Source of the DNA: CAYWNA01 sp964459305
Lineage (GTDB): Bacteria; Planctomycetota; Planctomycetia; Pirellulales; Pirellulaceae
Length of the DNA: 50,238 nucleotides
Assembly: GCA_964459305.1 (NCBI GenBank)
Contig: CAYWNA010000075.1
Coordinates: 1 to 50,238, forward strand
Direction: 5' to 3'
Position numbers and translations under genes: made by a program. The notes below the pieces were generated by a model. It ran no database searches. It saw only the letters and a list, made by a program, of their open reading frames with translations, and was not told where the DNA came from. Each line of letters opens with the position of its first letter. The first letter of the stretch is position 1. This document shows positions 18,322-26,312 of the stretch, piece after piece.

Positions 18322-19524
18322 TCAGGTGAATTCACTCACAGCACGGGAAAGCTCCGCACCGTGCTCGACGCAGAACTCGATGATTTGGCAAATCGTGCGG
18401 ATCTGGCAATCGCTGACGGCCGTGCCTGTGGGAAGGGACAGAACCCGTGCGGCCAGCCTTTCAGTGTGCGGCAATCGCAAGCCGGCATCCGGGAACAGCG
18501 AACAATAGGGTTCCATCCGGTGACAACCGGGATGGAAATAACGCCGAGCCAAAACACGCTCTGCGTGCAGAACCTGCAGTAACGCGTCGCGACCGATCCC
18601 GGTGGCGGACTCGTCGACTTCGACCACTATATATTGATAGTTGCCACGCTCACGCTCGTCGTACGTGACCATGTCGATTCCTGGAATGCCCGACAATCCT
18701 CGCCGATAGTGCGTGTAGTTGGCAGAGTTGACCTCAATGAACTCCTGCATACTTTCCAGCGATGTCAGTCCCATGGCCGCGCAGACTTCGCTCATTTTCC
18801 CATTGCTGCCAATGTGGACCACCTGATCGTAGCCGGTAAAGCCGAAGTTCGACATGAGCCGCGCCTTGTCGGCCAACTCGTCATCGTCGGTGACGATGGC
18901 ACCGCCTTCGAACGTGTTCACGAACTTCGTCGCATGAAAACTAAGGACTTCGGCATCGCCGAACCCTCCGATCATTCGCCCCTGATGGGAACAGCCGAAG
19001 GCGTGGCTCGCGTCGTAGAGCAATCGCAGATGATGCCGACTGGCGACTTTCGCCAGCGCCTGCGTATCACATGGGCGTCCCCAAAGATGTACGGCAAGAA
19101 TGCCGGTTGTGCGTGGCGTGATCATCTCCGCCACCTGCTCCGGATCTACGTTGTGCGTCGCCGGATCGATATCACAGAATACGGGGTCTACGGACTGCCA
19201 CTGGAGTGCATGGGCCGTGGCAATGAAGGTGAACGAAGGAACGATTACTTCGCCCGTCAGCCCCAACGCACGGATCGCAATCTGTAACGCCACGGTTCCG
19301 TTGCATGTAGCAATACAATGCCGAACCCCCATGCTCTCCGAAAGCCTGTGTTCGAAGTCCTGCACGCAAGGGCCGTGATTCGTGAACCATCTGCGGTCCA
19401 AGATTTCGTCGATCCGCTGGTATAACCGGTCGCGGCTGCCGAGATTCGGTGCACCAACGTGTAGAGGGGTAGCGAATGCGGGCTGGCCACCAAAAATAGC
19501 CAGGTCGCCGACTGCGGTTTTCAT
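18322..19524 (-). CDS. DegT/DnrJ/EryC1 family sugar aminotransferase
   Basis: A 400-residue PLP-dependent aminotransferase. HCIATCNGTVALQIAIRALG (about 70-90) is the cofactor phosphate region, VFCDIDPATHNVDPE follows, and the PLP lysine lies in LSFHATKFVNTFEGGAIV (about residue 199). TGYDQVVHIGSNGKMSEVCA and AAMGLTSLESM match the family order. Members aminate 3- or 4-keto nucleotide sugars for surface glycans, including the sugars put on flagellin in some bacteria. It stands alone on the minus strand, divergent from fliC with about 580 bases between. No nucleotide-sugar dehydratase is next to it, so its substrate must be made elsewhere. Confidence 0.9.
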   Translation of the reverse strand: MKTAVGDLAIFGGQPAFATPLHVGAPNLGSRDRLYQRIDEILDRRWFTNHGPCVQDFEHRLSESMGVRHCIATCNGTVALQIAIRALGLTGEVIVPSFTFIATAHALQWQSVDPVFCDIDPATHNVDPEQVAEMITPRTTGILAVHLWGRPCDTQALAKVASRHHLRLLYDASHAFGCSHQGRMIGGFGDAEVLSFHATKFVNTFEGGAIVTDDDELADKARLMSNFGFTGYDQVVHIGSNGKMSEVCAAMGLTSLESMQEFIEVNSANYTHYRRGLSGIPGIDMVTYDERERGNYQYIVVEVDESATGIGRDALLQVLHAERVLARRYFHPGCHRMEPYCSLFPDAGLRLPHTERLAARVLSLPTGTAVSDCQIRTICQIIEFCVEHGAELSRAVSEFT

Positions 19525-19547
19525 GAATGTGCACCACCTCTACCGCT

Positions 19548-19600
19548 TCAAATTCGAAATCCGAAGCACGAAATCCGAAACAAATCCGAATCTCAAACGA
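19548..19600 (+). repeat. AATCCGAAGCACGAAATCCG interspersed repeat
   Basis: TTCGAAATCCGAAGCACGAA then ATCCGAAACAAATCCGAATC. The same words occur at 8171-8225; it is a copy in clean intergenic sequence just before the aminotransferase start. Confidence 0.6.
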
Positions 19601-19723
19601 CGAAAACCCAAACGCGCCCCATTCCCTTGTCGGCTTTCTCTTGGCAAGGAAATGAGGATAGGGAAGGTTTTACCTCGAAAGTATGGACATTGCGATGCGA
19701 ACATTCCCACGGTTCTCCTCGTC

Positions 19724-19839
19724 GCTATCAACACCAAGTTTGACACATTCCATAGAAACTCGAAGCGTAAGCGAGGCAACGCGTACAGCCCTCGCTCACG
19801 CTTCGGGTTACGATCAATCCGGACCCCGGACGGTATAGC
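19724..19839. repeat. Hairpin element, TATACC/TTTGACACA family, copy A
   Basis: A stem of CGAAGCGTAAGCGAGG (19761-19776) with its near complement up to about 19806 stands between AAGTTTGACACATT on the left and, read from the right on the minus strand, TATACCGTCCGGGGTCCGGA. The latter matches TATACCACCCGCGGCCAGGA, the left end of the element at 45402-45528. Confidence 0.55.
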
Positions 19840-20103
19840 GAATTCGACGAGGGATGAGTGCCAGCTCGGGGGACGCCGCACTACATCAATCGATACTCGC
19901 CCACCCCAATCCTTCATTCCCGCGAGCGAACAGCCCATTTTACCGGGTCAGCCATCCGCCAACCAAAATCCTCCGAAAAAATCCCGCAAGTTCTCTCAAC
20001 TCCCTTCGATTTCTACTTCTGAGCGGAAAGGGTTCATCGAACCGGAATCAAACCGTAAACTCAGTCATTATTTTCAGGACGGCAATTCTACAGGAGACAG
20101 ACG

Positions 20104-21546
20104 ATGGCGCTAACTGTTAATACCAATGTCTCGGCACTGATCGCCCAGATCAATCTCGGCCGGAGCAGCGACCGCTTGAGTCTTTCCCTCGAGCGACTAT
20201 CCACGGGCTTGAAGATCAACCGGGCGGTCGACGATGCGGCCGGGCTGGTGATTTCTGAGTACCAGCGTGCTCAAATTGCCGGGCTGGATCAGGCGATTAC
20301 CAACGTCGATCGTGCCACGACGTTCGCACAAACTGCAGAGGCGGCCTTGGGCGAAATCAACGCCCTGCTGATCGACCTTCGCCAGTTGGCCATCGACGCA
20401 GCAAACACGGGTTCCCATGACACAAGCGGTCTGAACGCGATCCAGAACGAGGTGGACTACTTGCTGGGAAGCATCGATCGTATCGCCAACACCAGCAAAT
20501 TCGGCAACAAGAACATTCTGGATGGTAACCAGGGGCTGAACGGTTTCTCGAATAATCCCGATATCGAGTTTGTGCAAGCATCCGATCTCGACGCACTTGC
20601 CGGAGAGACCACAGCTGTCTTTACCGTCGATATCACTGCCGAGGCCTCAAAGACAACCGTCGACGCCGCGATGACAGCCGTCATCAGTGCGCCGGGCGAA
20701 AGTTTGCAGATCAATGGGAAAGTGATCGAACTGACCGAAGGCATGACACAGGGGGACGTTGTCGAGGCAATCAACGTGTTTTCCGGAGAAACGGGTTTCA
20801 CGGCCAGCCTAACAGACTCCACCACAATCCAACTGGAGGCAAACCAGTACGGAGTCGTTGATCTTGCCATCTATTCCAACCGAGATGACACCCCTGGCTC
20901 CAGTGGTTTTGGCGACGCAGGCATGGCAGCTGAAATTATTTTGGGAATGGGAAGTAATGTCGTAGGTACGATAGCCAACAACGCCGACGCTGGCACGGAC
21001 GAATCCGCGCAGGGGTTAGGCAGTGTGTTGACGGGCCAGTTTGGCCACGAGGGGAGCCTGATTTCTGTTGAGACTGAAGACGTCACGGGTGCCACTGACG
21101 CACAATTGGTTCTAAACGACCACGCGCCGCGTTTCCATGTGGGGGCTTTTGCTGGCGACAGCACTAGCGTGAGAATTGCCAGATCAAGCTCCGATGCGCT
21201 CGGAATCGGCGTGGGGAGCATGTTCGCCAGTCTGTCAAAAATCGATGTTCGTACCCCCGATGGTGCTGGAGACGCCCAGGTGCTGATCGACCGGGCCATC
21301 ATCGAGGTTTCCAGTCAGCGGGGGACGATCGGAGCGTTTCAGTCGCAGAACCTTGAAAAGGTCAAAGTCAATTTGGAGTCGCAGTTTACGAATATGAGCG
21401 ATGCAGAATCGGTGCTGCGAGATACGGACTTCGCAAAGGAGATCACGGCCTTTACCAACGAACAGATCCGGCAGCAGGCTGCCACGACGGTCCTAGGGTT
21501 GGCCAATCAGACAGCCCAGCAGGTGCTGGCACTGTTGGCAGGATAG
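20104..21546 (+). CDS. fliC: Flagellin
   Basis: A 480-residue flagellin, the subunit of the filament. The N-terminal D0/D1 helices are residues 1-140 (VNTNVSALIAQINLGRSSDR, LSTGLKINRAVDDAAGLVIS) and the C-terminal ones are about 395-480 (ending QQVLALLAG). Between them is a Ser/Thr-rich central domain of about 250 residues that would be exposed on the filament and could carry O-glycans. There is no signal peptide; export is by the flagellar type III path with FliS, encoded two genes downstream. Start supported by AGGAGA six bases before ATG. Only one flagellin gene is in the window. Confidence 0.96.
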   Translation: MALTVNTNVSALIAQINLGRSSDRLSLSLERLSTGLKINRAVDDAAGLVISEYQRAQIAGLDQAITNVDRATTFAQTAEAALGEINALLIDLRQLAIDAANTGSHDTSGLNAIQNEVDYLLGSIDRIANTSKFGNKNILDGNQGLNGFSNNPDIEFVQASDLDALAGETTAVFTVDITAEASKTTVDAAMTAVISAPGESLQINGKVIELTEGMTQGDVVEAINVFSGETGFTASLTDSTTIQLEANQYGVVDLAIYSNRDDTPGSSGFGDAGMAAEIILGMGSNVVGTIANNADAGTDESAQGLGSVLTGQFGHEGSLISVETEDVTGATDAQLVLNDHAPRFHVGAFAGDSTSVRIARSSSDALGIGVGSMFASLSKIDVRTPDGAGDAQVLIDRAIIEVSSQRGTIGAFQSQNLEKVKVNLESQFTNMSDAESVLRDTDFAKEITAFTNEQIRQQAATTVLGLANQTAQQVLALLAG

Positions 21547-21550
21547 TTCT

Positions 21551-21578
21551 TTGACAGCCTGACGCATTTAGTTAAAAT
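21551..21578 (+). promoter_or_regulatory. Sigma-70-type promoter of fliD
   Basis: TTGACA (21551-21556) and TAAAAT (21573-21578) are spaced by 16 bases, beginning only 5 bases after the fliC stop. This would give fliD-fliS its own transcript with a leader of about 85 bases. Only sequence match supports it. Confidence 0.55.
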
Positions 21579-21590
21579 AGAACGTTAGTC

Positions 21591-21633
21591 GCGAGGAGTA
21601 AGGGGGGGCGTTAGTCCGTCACTTACTCTTCGC
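21591..21633 (+). promoter_or_regulatory. Hairpin in fliD leader
   Basis: GCGAGGAGTAAG (21591-21602) and CTTACTCTTCGC (21622-21633) pair over 12 positions with one G-U, with a 19-base loop that holds GGGGGGG. No T-run follows, so it is not a standard terminator. It lies between the putative promoter and the fliD start and may be a leader structure or the end of the fliC message. Confidence 0.45.
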
Positions 21634-21671
21634 TTATTTCCGCTCGTAACGATTACTTTTGGTACAAAAAG

Positions 21672-23981
21672 ATGTCGCCCATCAGCTTTACCGGTCTGAG
21701 TTCCGGCATCGACACCAACCAAATCATTCAGCAGGTGACGCGGTTTCAGCAAGACCGTATCAGTTCACTGCAGGGACGGGTGGACGAGGCGGTCAATCGG
21801 CAAACCGTGTTCAAGGAGGTGGAGGCCCGCCTGCTGACGCTGCGCTCCGTGACCCGCCCGCTTTCTCTGGCCCAAAACGGGATTCTTGGAAGCAAGCGGA
21901 TCACGTCTAGCGATGAGACATTGGTGAAGGCAGCGGCCGGGACAGGTGCCGAAAACGGAACGCATACTTTTCGCGTGAAATCGTTGGCCCGGAATCATCA
22001 AGTGGCATCTCAAGGATTCGAGGCCAGCACCAGCTCGATCCGGGAGGGCGAGTACCAGATTGGGACGGTCAGCGAGGGTACGACCACGATCACGATCGAT
22101 TCGGGGAACAGCACCCTGGAAGGACTCGCCCAGGCCATCAACAATGCCGATGTGGGTGTGACGGCGACCATCATCGACGACGGTTCAGATTCGCAGCCCG
22201 TCCGTTTGCTGCTTTCGGCCGACAAGGCGGGAACGGCAAATATGCTGGATTTGAGCGTCCCGGCCGGTCTCGACGATGCACCCAATTTCGCGGATAAATT
22301 GGTTGGTGCTGCGTTCACTGCGTCTTGGATCGGACCGACGATCGACACATCGGGCAGCGTGTACAATGGCTCTGCGAACAAGACATTCACGTTTGAGGTC
22401 AACGCTACTGCCGACAAGATCATAGTCACGGACAGCACTGGCGTGAATCATGGAGAGTTCACTGTCGCACCATCTGGCGAGATCGACGGCCTCACGGGAG
22501 AGTTACAGGATTTTTCGGTGAAGTTTGGCCCGGGCTCGCTTCAGGCGGGCGAGTCGTTCACCGTCGACGTATTTGTACCGACCGTTCAGGAAGCAGCCAA
22601 TGCGGCGGTGCAGATTGGCTCCGGCGACGGCGCCATCACCGTCGAAAGCCCCAACAACCAGATCCAGGATCTATTTCCCGGTGTAACGCTTGACCTGCAA
22701 AAGGCCGATCCGACCAAAGACGTGACATTGACCGTCGAGGACGACAAGTCGGCGATCCGGCAAGGGATCGTCGACCTTGTGGACAGCTTCAATGAATTGA
22801 TGGACTTCATCGATGAACAGACTCGATTCGATTCCGAAACGGGGACGGCGGGGCCGCTGAATGGCAATAGCGGGGTCATCTCGCTGCAGGATACTGTACG
22901 ACGGACTATCCTGTCCGTTTCGACTCTCATACCCGTAGGCATCAACCGGCTGAGCGCCTTGGGGATCACGGTGGCCCGGGGCCGCTTGCAGTTGAACCAG
23001 GCGAGAATGGATGGAGTCCTGAACGATCTGGATGCCCGGCAGCTCCAGCAGCTGTTTGCATTGGACGCAGGCTCTGACAATGCTGGGATCACCTTCGTGT
23101 CGGGAACGGATCGCACGATGGAATCGATCAATGGGTCCCACGAAGTAGATTTGTCGCAGGCAGCCGAAAAGGGCGCGATCACGGGCGGCGCATTGGACGG
23201 TACCTCGACGACGCTTGGGGCAGGCGATAATCAGCTTTCACTTACGGTGAATGGCGAGGACGTCAACGCGACCCTTGCCACAGGGACGAGTTTTAGCCGT
23301 TTGGAGTTGGCCGCCCACGTGGAAGCCCAGGTCAATGCCCAACTCGATTCGGGGAATCGCGTCGAGGTGTCGCTGGAGGACGTGCCCGAGGGCCAGGGGT
23401 TGGTCATCACGTCCGACAGATTTGGCAGTTCGTCGGAAGTCACGATGAAAGACGCTGGTGCCAACTCCGCACATGAGACACTGAAGTTCGCGGACGGTCA
23501 AAATGGCCGAGGCCAGGATGTCGGCGGCGCGTTCATCGTCAAAGATGCGCTGGGGAATGAAACGCGGGAACTAGCGTCGGGAAATGGCCAGTACCTGCTG
23601 GGACATGGGGATAACGAGAACACGGCAGACCTTCAGGTGCGCGTGACATTGACATCCTCGCAAGTCAACCACGGTACTCCCGAAGGGAAACTGACCGTTT
23701 CACGCGGCGTGGCGTCGCGTCTGGGGTTGGTGATGGATCAACTTCTTGATCCTGTTTCGGGTCGTTTGAAGGGAATGGGCGACAGATTCCAGCAGCAGAT
23801 CGACAACGCAAATGCTGATATGACGCGGGAATCCACGGAGATGGACGAACACCAAGCGGCGCTGCTACGCCAGTTTGCGGAGATGGAAAGCGCGATTTCG
23901 CGAGCTCAGTCTCAGGGTGACTTGATCACCACGCGGTTACAGTCGCTGTTGTTTGCAAACCAAGACAACAACAATCAGTGA
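21672..23981 (+). CDS. fliD: Flagellar cap protein FliD
   Basis: 769 residues; caps the filament and folds flagellin into place. The FliD N-terminal domain is clear (MSPISFTGLSSGIDTNQIIQ, then ILGSKRITSSDETLVKAAAG and HTFRVKSLARNHQVASQGF), and the C-terminal FliD domain has LDPVSGRLKGMGDRFQQQID followed by a coiled coil to the end. It is much longer than the 450-480 residues of the enteric protein because of a large middle insertion (about residues 200-640), a feature likely exposed at the filament tip. The ribosome-binding site is weak. The stop TGA lies 13 bases before the fliS start. Confidence 0.93.
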   Translation: MSPISFTGLSSGIDTNQIIQQVTRFQQDRISSLQGRVDEAVNRQTVFKEVEARLLTLRSVTRPLSLAQNGILGSKRITSSDETLVKAAAGTGAENGTHTFRVKSLARNHQVASQGFEASTSSIREGEYQIGTVSEGTTTITIDSGNSTLEGLAQAINNADVGVTATIIDDGSDSQPVRLLLSADKAGTANMLDLSVPAGLDDAPNFADKLVGAAFTASWIGPTIDTSGSVYNGSANKTFTFEVNATADKIIVTDSTGVNHGEFTVAPSGEIDGLTGELQDFSVKFGPGSLQAGESFTVDVFVPTVQEAANAAVQIGSGDGAITVESPNNQIQDLFPGVTLDLQKADPTKDVTLTVEDDKSAIRQGIVDLVDSFNELMDFIDEQTRFDSETGTAGPLNGNSGVISLQDTVRRTILSVSTLIPVGINRLSALGITVARGRLQLNQARMDGVLNDLDARQLQQLFALDAGSDNAGITFVSGTDRTMESINGSHEVDLSQAAEKGAITGGALDGTSTTLGAGDNQLSLTVNGEDVNATLATGTSFSRLELAAHVEAQVNAQLDSGNRVEVSLEDVPEGQGLVITSDRFGSSSEVTMKDAGANSAHETLKFADGQNGRGQDVGGAFIVKDALGNETRELASGNGQYLLGHGDNENTADLQVRVTLTSSQVNHGTPEGKLTVSRGVASRLGLVMDQLLDPVSGRLKGMGDRFQQQIDNANADMTRESTEMDEHQAALLRQFAEMESAISRAQSQGDLITTRLQSLLFANQDNNNQ

Positions 23982-23994
23982 GGATGAAGTTCGT

Positions 23995-24411
23995 ATGAGT
24001 GCGATTCAAGCTTACCGGGAACAGACGCCCGAGTGGTACCGCATCGATATGCTGCTTGCGGCTTACGACGGTACGATCGCGCGAATCGAGCAAGCTATGG
24101 CTCTGGTGAAGAACAACGAAGCGAATGCTGCCTCGCCGTTGTTGGTTCGTGCCCTGCGGATCATTCTTGAGCTCTACGCAGGGATCGATCTGCGTCACGG
24201 CGAGATCCCGGAAAACGTACAGAAGCTGTACATTTACACAATGCACCGCATCAGCCTTGGCGATGACGAGAACCTCCAGTCGGCGCTGGACGTGCTAAAC
24301 TCGCTCCGCGAAGGTTTGCGGAGCATTCGAGAGGAAGCTGTTGAACTGGAGCAGAAAGGCGAACTGCATTCCGTGGATCATGACGTGCACCAACTGACGG
24401 CGGTGGGATAA
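23995..24411 (+). CDS. fliS: Flagellin export chaperone FliS
   Basis: 138 residues from ATG 23995, which has AGGA at 23981-23984, ten bases upstream; an earlier in-frame start at 23953 would overlap fliD and lacks a site. All-helical: AIQAYREQTPEWYRIDMLLA, YDGTIARIEQAMALVKNNEA, ASPLLVRALRIILELYAGID and LYIYTMHRISLGDDENLQSA are the FliS helices. It binds the C-terminal helix of flagellin in the cytoplasm and keeps it from polymerising. Follows fliD in the same operon; converges on the sulfotransferase gene with 15 bases between. Confidence 0.9.
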   Translation: MSAIQAYREQTPEWYRIDMLLAAYDGTIARIEQAMALVKNNEANAASPLLVRALRIILELYAGIDLRHGEIPENVQKLYIYTMHRISLGDDENLQSALDVLNSLREGLRSIREEAVELEQKGELHSVDHDVHQLTAVG

Positions 24412-24426
24412 GCTCAAGCCTGTACG

Positions 24427-26043
24427 TCAGCTTTCAGTCTCACGCGGTAGCCCCAGAGCCTCTACGAGCGGCTTGATGTGCGGCTCATACCGCTCCCATC
24501 GGCGAACCGAATTTTTGTAGATCGGTTGGCGTACCTGGAGATTCGGTGGCGCTTGCACCGGGCGGGGGTTGTTGTAGAATTCCAAGCATCGCTCGTCCCA
24601 CTCCAGACCGCAGAATGAGATCAAGTCTCGCGAAACTCGCTCGACGTCCGCGACCAGATCCTCATACACCACCTCGTGCACGCGCAACGGCAGCACTTGG
24701 CTCCAGTGCGCCATGAGCCGTTCGTACTGGCGATAGTAGAACCCAAGATCGTCCAGGCTGGTCGTGTACGCCAGATCTGCGGAGTCGAAACGCTGGAAGT
24801 GGCACGAAATGCAGACATCCAAGGCATCACGCCGGCAGTGAATCACGCGAGCGTTGGAAAACAAAGCTCCAATGAATCCCAAGTGGAAGAAATTGGCTGG
24901 CGTCTTGTCGATCACTCGCATCGCATCGCCGACGATTTCATCGAGCCGTTGCAGGTATCTCTCCCCTAGGTCGCGAACCATCGGCGGATCCAACTTGGGC
25001 ATGCATGCAGGGTAGGTCTCCGAATCGTCGAGGCTTTCCGAAGACACGGCGACCAGTTTCTCGATGTCCCGCAGTTCTCCCGCGCCAACGATCTGGGAAT
25101 GGCTACAGAGGATCTGTTCTACCAATGTCGTGCCAGAACGCGGCATCCCAACCAAGAATACCGGCAATTCGCTGTCTACCGCGAATGGCTGATATCGAGA
25201 AACGCTTTCCCGATCGAATGCTGTCATCATCTCGTCGACCGCTCGCGAGTGCGCATCTCGGTCAAACGCGATCGAGCGCCCGGTCAGAAACTGCCGCCTT
25301 GCGCCGTTAGCCTGTTGATAGTAGTGAAACGCTTCGTCGTACTCACCACGCCCGTCCAGCGCCCCGCCCAGGCAGAAGCTCAAAAGCGATGCGTCTTCGG
25401 CGGGTAGGCTGCCTTGGGCCAACACGTTCCTTAAGCGGTCGACATGTTCGTCAGAAAATCGTTGCCCCACTTGTTGTAGTGCATCGCTCAGACTGTAGAA
25501 GGCGAGCAGGTGGTTCGGGTCGATCTCCAAAGCGCGATCGTAGTTGACGACCGCTTCGTCCGCATTACCTAGTTCCTGGAGTGCACCGCCGAGGCAGAAA
25601 TGCGCCTCGGCAACGCCAGGCTTGATCTGCAAGGCACGCTGGTAACACGCAATCGATTCCTTCAACCTGGCCTGAGCCCGCAACGCGTCGCCGAGATGAG
25701 TGTAGGCGTCCGCCGAATTTGGATCGAGCTCGAGCGCACGTTCGCAATGAGCCACGGCCTCCTTTGACTGCCCAGCCGTCAGGCACACAGCGCCAAGATT
25801 GAAGTGGTAGTCGACGCGATCCGGTCTCAGCGAGACGGCCCGTTTCATGTACTCGATCGCGTCCTTTGGCTTGCCTATCTGATGACAAAGTGCACCCGCC
25901 AGATGCCAGGCATCGGGCTGTTGCGGATCGACACGGAGAATCTCATTGTACATCTGCAGAGCCTGCACCAGTTGGCCGGCCTGTTGATGTTTGACGGCGA
26001 TCGCGAGTGCTTCATCGATTGTGGACATTGGTCTATTGGGCAT
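24427..26043 (-). CDS. TPR-sulfotransferase fusion
   Basis: 538 residues. About six tetratricopeptide repeats (1-230, e.g. DAYTHLGDALRAQARLKESI) precede a PAPS-dependent sulfotransferase domain: the 5'-phosphosulfate loop is FLVGMPRSGTTLVEQILCSH (about 290-310), followed by a helix with SQIVGAGELRDIE and, near 405, RVIHCRRDALDVCISC, which resembles the 3'-phosphate-binding block. The C-terminus has VYEDLVADVERV and WERYEPHIKPLVEALGL, typical of this Sulfotransfer_3-like group. It probably moves sulfate to a sugar or tyrosine hydroxyl. No signal peptide, so it acts in the cytoplasm. It converges on fliS. Confidence 0.88.
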   Translation of the reverse strand: MPNRPMSTIDEALAIAVKHQQAGQLVQALQMYNEILRVDPQQPDAWHLAGALCHQIGKPKDAIEYMKRAVSLRPDRVDYHFNLGAVCLTAGQSKEAVAHCERALELDPNSADAYTHLGDALRAQARLKESIACYQRALQIKPGVAEAHFCLGGALQELGNADEAVVNYDRALEIDPNHLLAFYSLSDALQQVGQRFSDEHVDRLRNVLAQGSLPAEDASLLSFCLGGALDGRGEYDEAFHYYQQANGARRQFLTGRSIAFDRDAHSRAVDEMMTAFDRESVSRYQPFAVDSELPVFLVGMPRSGTTLVEQILCSHSQIVGAGELRDIEKLVAVSSESLDDSETYPACMPKLDPPMVRDLGERYLQRLDEIVGDAMRVIDKTPANFFHLGFIGALFSNARVIHCRRDALDVCISCHFQRFDSADLAYTTSLDDLGFYYRQYERLMAHWSQVLPLRVHEVVYEDLVADVERVSRDLISFCGLEWDERCLEFYNNPRPVQAPPNLQVRQPIYKNSVRRWERYEPHIKPLVEALGLPRETES

Positions 26044-26160
26044 CCTAACAATACATGACTCCGATAGCTCCGGCGGGCTGAGCTGGACTTCTTACTGCGG
26101 GCCTTTTGATTTGTCTAGGTCCGACACGGCAAACGGGGACTACTGGCGAAGCCGGATCCC

Positions 26161-26312
26161 GACCCATCAGGCCTTGATCGTAACTCCGGCATCGAAACCC
26201 GAAGCGTAAGCGAGGAGGAGGCCGTAGTTCGCTGCATTCCTCGCTTACGCTTCGGGTTACTATGCTATCACTCCTGGCAACTGCCGGAGTTATGATCAGG
26301 GCCGACCCATCA
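26161..26312. mobile_element. MITE with 22-bp TIRs and 9-bp target duplication
   Basis: The 9-base word GACCCATCA occurs at 26161-26169 and 26304-26312. Between them (26170-26303, 134 bp) the ends are inverted repeats: GGCCTTGATCGTAACTCCGG on the left and, complemented, GGCCCTGATCATAACTCCGG on the right (20 of 22 identical). Inside is a perfect 21-base stem (26196-26216 with 26238-26258) built on CCGAAGCGTAAGCGAGG. No ORF. The right duplication includes the TGA stop codon of the lipoprotein gene. Confidence 0.8.

Larger units (their letters stand above)
19525..20103. other. Divergent intergenic region aminotransferase/fliC
   Basis: Contains an AATCCGAA repeat copy (19548-19600), a hairpin element (19724-19839) and the fliC leader. 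AGGAGA (20092-20097) is the fliC ribosome-binding site. I looked for sigma-28 (TAAA...CCGATAA), sigma-54 (TGGCAC...TTGC) and sigma-70 boxes upstream of fliC and found no good match. Confidence 0.5.

Noticed and set aside
19525..20103. Sigma-28 or sigma-54 promoter of fliC
   Set aside because: No box pair with acceptable spacing found in the 160 bases before the start codon.
24412..24426. Terminator between convergent fliS and sulfotransferase
   Set aside because: Only 15 bases, with no stem followed by a T-run.
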